Program-made: the position numbers and the translations under genes
Shown here: positions 1 through 6,600 of the stretch, piece by piece
Position numbering within the stretch: the first letter of the stretch is position 1
Layout of the letters: each line of letters opens with the position of its first letter
From: JABSOG01 sp965277695
GTDB taxonomy: Bacteria > Pseudomonadota > Gammaproteobacteria > Enterobacterales > Alteromonadaceae
Direction of reading: 5' to 3'
Length of the DNA: 64,000 nucleotides
NCBI GenBank assembly: GCA_965277695.1
Contig: CBDIDQ010000129.1
Coordinates: 1-64,000 of the forward strand
The notes under the pieces: model-generated
Database searches by the model: none
The model's input: only the letters and a program-made list of their open reading frames with translations
Told to the model about the DNA's origin: nothing

Positions 1-84
1 AAAACCAGCGGTAATTATCGTATTGTTGGGTTGAAGTAGCGTCGTAGAAGGGTATTAATGTTTTTCACCGACATGAATGTCGGG

Positions 85-227
85 GAAGGCTCAGGAGTGA
101 GCTCCAGCTCACGATTAAATGGCGTAGCCGTTTCAAAAATGTTCCATCTGGGCGGCATCCCGCTTCGGCACAAATCACGAGCTGGAGCTCGTTCCTACCA
201 TGAGTTATCCACAAGCTGAATAGTTAC
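85..227. repeat. Relic of hairpin-type inverted-repeat element
   Basis: The right end carries the same terminus (GCTGAATAGTTAC, 215-227) as the complete element at 9237-9408. The body is a long imperfect hairpin: GAGTGAGCTCCAGCTCACGA near 94-113 pairs with TCACGAGCTGGAGCTCGTTC near 174-193, around a central segment that is inverted relative to the complete copy. I cannot find a matching left terminus or a target duplication, so this copy looks truncated or rearranged. The rest of 1-482 shows no gene that I can support. Confidence 0.6.
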
Positions 228-482
228 AACCAAATTAGTACAAACACTACAACTGACATTAATAACAGCGATCGTTTTATTGGTTTAAGCGGATTCGACA
301 ACCATATCCATACCATAACAATCAATTGCAACACAACCGACAATATACCAAAGCCAGCAATAGTCATATCCCCGTGAGCATATGCCAATTCAGTATTCAC
401 TATTCAGTATGAATATTAATAATATGAGCAATTTGGATTTTATTATTGGCATTCACAAACCTCTTTAGGAAAGAAATCACAT

Positions 483-632
483 TTACTCTTTGAAGATACA
501 TACTTCTTTATTGTGATCCCATTTGCCCCCTTGGTCTAAACATGAATCAACCTTCATGAATGCTGTAAACCAAAAAACCATCAGTACAATGAATATTACG
601 GTGACGGCTGTTATTATTTTTCGTTTGCTCAT
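483..632 (-). CDS. Small single-pass membrane protein, possible RHS immunity protein (49 aa)
   Basis: A 49-residue frame begins with ATG only a few bases after the stop of the RHS tail at 636, so the two were probably translationally coupled. Residues 5-26 form one hydrophobic helix. A short Cys-containing tail follows, with the pattern SCLDQGGKW and a second Cys near the end. Small proteins of this build with a C-L-D-x-G-G-x-W motif often sit directly downstream of RHS tails, which suggests an immunity role at the inner membrane; that is inference. No SD beyond the end of the upstream gene is obvious. The upstream toxin gene is now a pseudogene, so this gene may persist as an orphan immunity gene against relatives. 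Confidence 0.55.
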   Translation of the reverse strand: MSKRKIITAVTVIFIVLMVFWFTAFMKVDSCLDQGGKWDHNKEVCIFKE

Positions 633-635
633 TTT

Positions 636-1544
636 CTAATACCTCGGAGGTAGCCCGTTAGGTCTAAATGGGCTGCATATTTGACTGCATGACTGAGAAC
701 CTGACGCATTGCTTCGACCAAAGATATTTGCAACCTGATCTGCGGCGGATGCAGAAGCAGGGTCTCCTTTTATATTTTGATCAAACCACTCTCGTGAATC
801 ACTGATGGAACATGCAGCATCTTCTCCACCTTTACCTCTTTTTGTTGCTTCGCAGTTAGCTTTACAGTGGAAATATTTGTCCGCACCAATAGTATTTGCA
901 TCACGCATATCACTGTAATTTCTGTAGAAGTCATATGTGCCATATATCAATTCAGTACGCTGTATTGCTTGTTGTCTCTGATATTCCCTAAACGCATCAG
1001 CTACGTGAAATGGCAGTCCCGGTATAAGGTGAGTTGTCGTTAGCTAAGCCCATGAAGTCAGTGTTAATTACAGGATTACCCCCAACATACCCATAAGTAT
1101 TAATCCCCAGCCAAACCAATCGGGTCGCTAGTCACATAGCGCCCAATCGTCGGGTCGTAATAACGAAACCAGTTATAATGCAATCCGCTTTCAGCATCAT
1201 AATACTGTCCTGGAAAACGAATATTCAGCGTCACTGCCACACCGTTATTATCGACATCGGCATTAATGATCGCTAAACCAAACGGTGTATAGCTGGCTTG
1301 CCATACTGGCTTTGCGGCGCTGTTGGTTAGCAGTTTTGGTGTGCCGAGGTGGTCGTTATGCGCATAGTAAATTTGGCCAGCACTGTCATTTGTCACAGCA
1401 TTCCCCACCCCACTATAATCAATCATCGCGATGAGCTGAGCATTAAAATAAAGATACTCTTTTTGCCAAATACCTTTTTCATTCGATAGCTTTTGCGATG
1501 GTGAAGGCAAAAAAACAAGCGAGAAATGCCAACATGCGACACAT
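636..1544 (-). pseudogene. RHS core and C-terminal tail, internally deleted and frameshifted
   Basis: The 5' end (1479-1544) repeats the signal peptide of the intact RHS gene (MCRMLAFLACFFAF) and stops after 21 codons. The RHS core follows directly in another frame (about 1100-1480), nearly identical to 4200-4590 and covering YAHNDHLGTPKLL to DPTIGRYVTSDPIGLAG. A run of four C near 1116, against six in the intact gene, shifts the frame before NTYGYVGGNPV. A further shift near 1040 precedes a distinct tail (636-1020) with FREYQRQQAIQRTEL, DKYFHCKANCEA, EWFDQNIKGDPASAS and the terminal FRPNGLPPRY. So about 4.4 kb of the parent gene is missing, fusing leader to core, and a different tail is attached. 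The tail has a widespread RHS-associated look, but I cannot assign an activity. Confidence 0.8.
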
Positions 1545-1644
1545 TTAAAAACTCCTTTAATTAGGTCATTAAGATAAGCACTTATCAGAAACGCGGCCAA
1601 CTATACCTTAAGATTGAATCGGGTCAAGTGAGCAATTCAAAACC

Positions 1645-1806
1645 ATGAAATATCAATGGCAAACAACAGACAGCAGTCCACTGTTTTTTGATTTACACGG
1701 CGAACCCGAGGGAGATACCACCGGCTATTATGAAAGTTATACCATCGCCACATCGCACGAAATGAAAGAGCACCTACTTGTTTTTGATAAATGGCAGCCC
1801 CGCTAG
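1645..1806 (+). CDS. Short ORF of unknown meaning, shared leader with 9115 (53 aa)
   Basis: This ORF lies divergently from the RHS leader copy. Its first residues (MKYQWQ) match those at 9115-9213 (MKYRWQ), because the whole upstream region was duplicated with the RHS leader. After about six codons the two copies diverge. The remainder is acidic and aromatic (for example PEGDTTGYYESY) and reads like the start of a small soluble protein. Its end overlaps the 3' end of the membrane gene on the other strand. It may be a remnant of a gene that once lay upstream of the RHS gene. Low confidence that it is expressed. Confidence 0.25.
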   Translation: MKYQWQTTDSSPLFFDLHGEPEGDTTGYYESYTIATSHEMKEHLLVFDKWQPR

Positions 1807-2358
1807 CAGACTAAATGGGAGTGCTACCAATACGCCTAGTGCAGCACCCCAGCCTAGTACTCTAAAATGCGATACATCGCCCATTGATGAATCAAGCAGC
1901 GCAGTAAACCCATATCCAAACAAATAATAAACAAACATTCCGAGTAAAGCTCCGCCTGCAACCACATTCACAAGATTTAAAGCCTTCACTCTCCTTAAGA
2001 ACCCAACAAAAGGGAATCCAAATAGTAGGCATGATAAATAGCTTACTGGCAACGAAAACAATAACACCAATAAAATATCGGCACCAATCAAACAGGGTAA
2101 CAATTGATAATCAAAAAACGTGATGGTCCGACACTTCGGTGAATTCGCGTCTACGGCGCACCCGCTCTGCCGTAGACGAGGTTTCAACCTCGTGAATGTT
2201 GAGAATAACTGTAACCCTAATTTGCTCTATATGATCAGAGCCAAAATATCGTACCACCCTGTATAGTATGAATCTGAAAAATACGGCATTGCTAACATGT
2301 ACAATGCCGGAAATATTGGAGCTACAATATACGCCAGTTTAGTTCTGTTTATTGTCAT
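1774..2358 (-). pseudogene. Membrane protein (possible immunity), split by a small mobile element
   Basis: The 5' part (2358 to about 2243) encodes MTINRTKLAYIV through YYTGWYDIL. The 3' part (about 2079 to 1774) encodes LVLLFSLPVSYL through GLPFIKNK. Between them lies an inverted-repeat element (2080-2242) flanked by AAAATATC on both sides. Removing the element and one copy of the 8-mer joins the halves in frame (GAT ATT TTA TTG) and restores a 137-residue protein with about four hydrophobic segments, the size of many toxin-immunity or DUF membrane proteins beside RHS genes. In the present sequence the 3' half can be read from an ATG inside the element, which replaces the first 38 residues. 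Function is inferred from location only. Confidence 0.8.
2080..2242. mobile_element. MITE-like element, copy A, with 8-bp target duplication
   Basis: This 163-bp non-coding element runs from GGCACCAATCA to TGATCAGAGCC, whose complement is GGCTCTGATCA, so the ends are imperfect inverted repeats. It is flanked by direct repeats AAAATATC (2072-2079 and 2243-2250). The core has a strong stem in which CGTCTACGGC (2148-2157) pairs with GCCGTAGACG (2169-2178). A second copy is at 2623-2771. GGC termini with an 8-bp duplication resemble ISL3-type ends, but no partner transposase is present here. Confidence 0.88.
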
Positions 2359-2379
2359 AAAAAATATCTCTTTATTCAG

Positions 2380-2476
2380 GATGGGTGAGCCCCAGCGAAA
2401 CCCATCAATTTGGACGAAAATACCTGAAATATCATCGTTTATTGCCCAATTGTGATGGGTTTCGCCTCTGGCTCTC
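2380..2476. repeat. Inverted repeat upstream of the split membrane gene
   Basis: GATGGGTGAGCCCCAGCGAA (from 2380) continuing to ACCCATCAATTT pairs with AATTGTGATGGGTTTCGCC and on to GGCTCTC (2448-2476). The spacer is about 35 bp. This is the form of a dispersed palindromic repeat. It sits 20 bp 5' of the start codon at 2358, so it would lie in that gene's leader or promoter. Confidence 0.6.
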
Positions 2477-2591
2477 GGCAATTGCTCCCTGCATTGCCCT
2501 ACCAATCTACCTCCATATAGTTGACCACATCCTACCTTAAATCAGCTTGTTTTTGAGATTGCCTTGTGGAAAAGCGTTCTGTTTATCTATC

Positions 2592-2615
2592 GTTATCCAC
2601 AAGCTGAATAGTTAC
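2592..2615. repeat. Terminal fragment of the hairpin element family
   Basis: GTTATCCACAAGCTGAATAG followed by TTAC matches the right end of the complete element at 9237-9408 and of the relic at 85-227. No left end or hairpin body is present. It abuts MITE copy B: the last C is the first base of that element's target duplication. Confidence 0.7.
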
Positions 2616-2622
2616 TTCTTTT

Positions 2623-2771
2623 GGCACCAATCAAACAGGGTAACAATTGATAATCAAAAAAACGCGAATGAATTCGCGTCTACGGCTTACCAGCTCTGCC
2701 GTAGACGAGGTTTCAACCTCGTGAATGTTGAGGATAACTGTAACCCTAATTTGCTTTATATGGTCGGAGCC
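2623..2771. mobile_element. MITE-like element, copy B, with 8-bp target duplication
   Basis: The element is 149 bp and shares ends and core with copy A: GGCACCAATCAAACAGGG at the left, the CGTCTACGGC/GCCGTAGACG stem, and GGTCGGAGCC at the right. It is flanked by CTTCTTTT on both sides (2615-2622 and 2772-2779). Copies A and B differ by small indels in the segment between the left arm and the stem and by scattered substitutions, so they are not a recent tandem duplication. The 87-codon plus-strand frame across it is an artefact of the element. Confidence 0.87.
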
Positions 2772-2789
2772 CTTCTTTTATTCAATTCA

Positions 2790-2996
2790 TTACTCGTTTT
2801 TGATATATGAAATATGCAATCCTTTCCACGCTATTCTCTGAGTGACCTCTTCATCTGTAGAAGAATAATTAAAATCGTTTGATACCCATTTCAATTCAAC
2901 TACCGCCTTATCATGAGCAGTAAACAACCAGTCTTTATAATCGTTCAAAGAGTTATTAAACAAATCACCTGATCCCCCAAGGCTGATTGTACACGT
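2790..2996 (-). pseudogene. Headless fragment of a small protein (about 68 codons)
   Basis: This is an open frame without a start codon that directly follows the stop of the lipoprotein gene in the same frame. It has ordinary protein composition, with segments such as LNDYKDWLFTAHDKAVVE and EEVTQRIAWKGLHISY, and ends in a TAA. It may be the 3' end of a displaced immunity or toxin-tail cassette. Reading through the TGA at 2997-2999 would append it to the lipoprotein, but that lipoprotein already ends at a natural-looking point. I do not recognise the family. Confidence 0.4.
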
Positions 2997-3287
2997 TCAA
3001 TCGCTATTGATGATTTCTAATTTACGGCTGTCAAATAGCACATAACCAACTTTACCGTCGACGACCACTTCCAACGCTAAAAAATCTTTACCATAGTATT
3101 TGTTCTTTACAGTCAAAATCACACCTTTTGGCAGTAAATCCAATATAACTATATCCTTAACATCAACACTGGTGGGCAACTCAGCCATTAACTCAACATT
3201 GCTTAGTACCCGTATTTTTTCTTGACCACAACCTTGCAGCATAAATACACTAAATAATAAATAAAGATGTAATACTATCTTGCCCAT
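2997..3287 (-). CDS. Small predicted lipoprotein, possible immunity protein (96 aa)
   Basis: The N-terminus is a lipoprotein signal with lipobox LQGC (Cys at residue 20), so the mature protein is probably attached to a membrane facing the periplasm. The body contains KYYGKDFLALE, closely resembling KYHGKDFLVWE in the neighbour at 3307-3675. The two may therefore be diverged relatives or carry the same short domain. It lies 19 bp downstream of that gene on the same strand, within the run of genes that follows the RHS toxin. An envelope-located immunity factor fits this context, but function is not established from sequence. Confidence 0.6.
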   Translation of the reverse strand: MGKIVLHLYLLFSVFMLQGCGQEKIRVLSNVELMAELPTSVDVKDIVILDLLPKGVILTVKNKYYGKDFLALEVVVDGKVGYVLFDSRKLEIINSD

Positions 3288-3306
3288 GGCGCTGATATCC
3301 CATTAT

Positions 3307-3675
3307 TTATTTTCGAAATATAGACTTGAAATTGAGAGATATTAAATCCCCTAAAAACTTAATAACTATCGGAATGTCATATTGTTTAAAACAATTTTCT
3401 AATGAGCTAACATCCATTTCATCACTTTCATTTACAGGTCCTATCCAATAACGGCTACTATCACCATATGGCTCCCATACCAAAAAATCTTTGCCATGAT
3501 ACTTAAACTCAACATGAGTATCACTCGATGAACTAAATGGCTTGCGTAATTTAATATGAGAAACCCCACTCGCCTCAGCAAGGATCGTCGCTATTCTCCT
3601 TGGTTGAATGTAAATATTTTCCAGTTCGAAAGCGTAAATCGTACCATTTTCAAGCATCAAGGGGTGTGTATTCAT
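3307..3675 (-). CDS. Putative immunity protein of the LRR-RHS toxin (122 aa)
   Basis: The chosen ATG (3675-3673) overlaps the TGA stop of the RHS gene (3674-3672) as ATGA, the usual arrangement for a translationally coupled toxin-immunity pair. An ATG three codons upstream is possible but lies inside the RHS end. The protein is soluble, with no signal peptide or membrane helix until a mildly hydrophobic C-terminal stretch. It has a central YHGKDFLVWEP segment and a conserved-looking SSRYWIGP motif. The next gene downstream shares the KYxGKDFL motif. The immunity role is inferred from position immediately after the variable RHS tail; the family is not one I can name. Confidence 0.6.
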   Translation of the reverse strand: MNTHPLMLENGTIYAFELENIYIQPRRIATILAEASGVSHIKLRKPFSSSSDTHVEFKYHGKDFLVWEPYGDSSRYWIGPVNESDEMDVSSLENCFKQYDIPIVIKFLGDLISLNFKSIFRK

Positions 3676-6600
3676 CGTTGGCATCCACAGTCATTTCCGT
3701 CAGCAGCACTTGCTGTTGCTACACCTGCACCATAAGTATTTATGGCTTTATTCGACCTTCCCGAAGCTTGTCGTAAAGCGTCGTCTGTTTTGTATTTGGA
3801 CAAGTTGGGTTTTCGCCAATTACGACCAAATCCCAATCTGAACCCAAATTTAACTCTGCCACGAAACGCAGATGCCGCAGCACCTGATGATGCTAGTATG
3901 CTACCGCCTTTAACTAAACCTGCGTAAATCAACCTTGCACCTCCGGCAGCAAATGAAACGTATCCACCGTACTGATATGCAGAAGAGCACTGGTTAACTC
4001 CATTTATGCCAGCAAGGCTTCTAAAGTCATCACCAAATCCCAACAACAGTCCATCCCCTAAGCCAGCAGAAAAGTTAACAGTGTTTTGGCTTGGACTCCA
4101 TTCACCTGTCGCCCAATAAACACCAGCCCAAACATCATCTATACCAAATAATCCTCTCGGATCAACAAACCCAACAGGATTCCCCCCAACATACCCATAA
4201 GTATTAATCCCCCCAGCCAAGCCAATCGGATCGCTGGTCACATAGCGTCCAATCGCCGGGTCATAATAACGAAACCAGTTATAATGCAATCCGCTTTCAG
4301 CATCATAATACTGTCCTGGAAAACGAATATTCAGCGTCACTGCCACACCGTTATTATCGACATCGGCATTAATGGTCGCTAAACCAAACGGTGTATAGCT
4401 GGCTTGCCATACTGGCTTTGCGGCGCTGTTGGTTAGCAGTTTTGGTGTGCCGAGGTGGTCGTTATGCGCATAGTAAATTTGGCCAGCACTGTCATTTGTC
4501 ACAGCATTCCCCACCCCACTATAATCAATCATCGCGATGAGCTGAGCATTAAAATAAAGATACTCTTTTTGCCAAATACCTTGGCCATTCGACTCGCCAA
4601 TCAGCAAACCGCCGGGTTCATAATGATAATGAATTTGACTGCCCGGCACTGTTTTACTCACCCTTAAACCGCGTGAATCATATAGATAGTTGGTTATCAT
4701 TTGACGATTGGTCACTGATGACATTCTTCTGGCTTGATTGAACTGGCTGAATAACGAATTCATTTGTTCAACATCGCCGATGGTGATTTTGCCAAGGTGA
4801 TGACTACCTTCGCGATAATGATAATTGGCCACCTTTTTATTACTGCTATTAGCGTTATCAGTTTTGCTCAGGCGGTTGCCAATCGCGTCATAACTATAAG
4901 CCAAACTGCCATACTCTCCCGTGGCACCGACCAAGCGCGAGAGTTTGTCATAGGCAAATGTTTGATTGCTGTCTTGCTGATTAATCGCGGTGATATTGCC
5001 AGTGGCGGAGTAAACCAGCTGCTGATTTTTCAATCCAGTGAGTGTCTGACTGATAAGTTGGTAGTCTTGATCATAATTGAGCGTATTAAGTAAACCATTG
5101 CCGTGGGTAAATTGTCGAGTCGGTCCAAATGGTAAATAAGCCGCATCACTTAACACCGTTTGTGCTGTGGTATTCGCCACGCTGGCAGTGGTCGATATCG
5201 CCTTGATTTGACCCTGGGTATTAAGGGTTAAATCAACTTGGCGACCACTGGGATAAGTCATGCCTATCAACTGACCTGCGCTATCATATTGATACGCCGA
5301 GGTGTAGCTTTGCTCAGCAATCATATAAGTCTCTTGCAGCAATTGACCCTGTGAGCCATAACGTAATTGTCTGTGACCCGATGCATCGACAATGCCCGTT
5401 AGACGGCCAATACCTTTATTATTGTTAGCTACGCTGTCATAGGTGAAGGTGATATTTTCACCGCTATCAGGATAACTGACCTGGGTGACCCGGTTTAATG
5501 CATCATACTGATAACTTACCGTAATACCACGGGCATCAATCTCACTCATCAAATTACCCGCACTGTCGTAACTTCTGTTGGTTTGCCCAGTATCCGGACT
5601 GACCTGTTTAGTCAACTCCCCAAAACCATTATAACTATAAGCAGTCGTTTTACCGGTGGCATCGGTGATTGCGGTTGTACGTCCGGCGTTGTCATAACTA
5701 AAGGCTGTTTTACCCTCAGCCGGGTCATGAATTTCAGTCAAACGTTGTAAGCTATCATAGTGATTTCGGGTATTATTGGCCAAAGCATCCGTCGTTTTAT
5801 CAAGCTGCCCGTTGCTCAAATAGCTTAACAAAGTCTCGTTATTTGTGCCATTGGTGATTTTAATCAAACGGTTAAACTGATCAAACAGCCGTTGTTGTGT
5901 TTGTAATAAGCTGCCATCACTACTGTTAATCGCTGTGCTTAATTGATTACCCGCTGCATCCAGTTGATATTCAATCCGATTAGCGGCGTTATCTTGTATC
6001 GCGGTTAAACGTCCCGCCGCATCATATTCGTATTGGATCACATTGCCGTTAGCCAATGTTGACTTAATCAAAGCACCAGTTAAGTCGTACTCAAAATACT
6101 CAGTCGCCCCGGCACGTTGCGAACTGATAACACGACCCATCAAATCGTAGCTCAGCGTCGTCGTCACACTATTTTCATCGATAATGGTGATGGGTTGACC
6201 AAAGCTGTTAAACGCAGTTACCGAAGTGGTATGGCCCAATGCATTGGTGGTTTTGGTTTTAAATCCCTGAGCATTATATTCAAACCGAGTGATATCATTG
6301 ACATCAGAGCGTGGACCATCGATTGACATCAGCTGACCCGCCGCATTGTAACTAAAAGAGGTCGTTCGCTGTTGATTATTAATGACATCGGTGATGCTTT
6401 GTTGTGAGAGCAGTAACCCGCTATTGTGATTGATATAGCCGATAACCACCCGGTTTTCAGGCGTTGTAATGCTGGTTGGTTTGGTGGTACTACCTGAGTA
6501 ACTGGTCGTGATGACTCTGGCGTTGTCGGTATCTGCATACTCAATACGGGATTTTTCCCGGCCATCAGTATCTCGGCTAAATTGTGTTTTTATGCCATTA

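Noticed and set aside
2547..2810. Plus-strand ORF of 87 codons
   Set aside because: It is mostly MITE copy B and a fragment of the hairpin element; no family or ribosome site.
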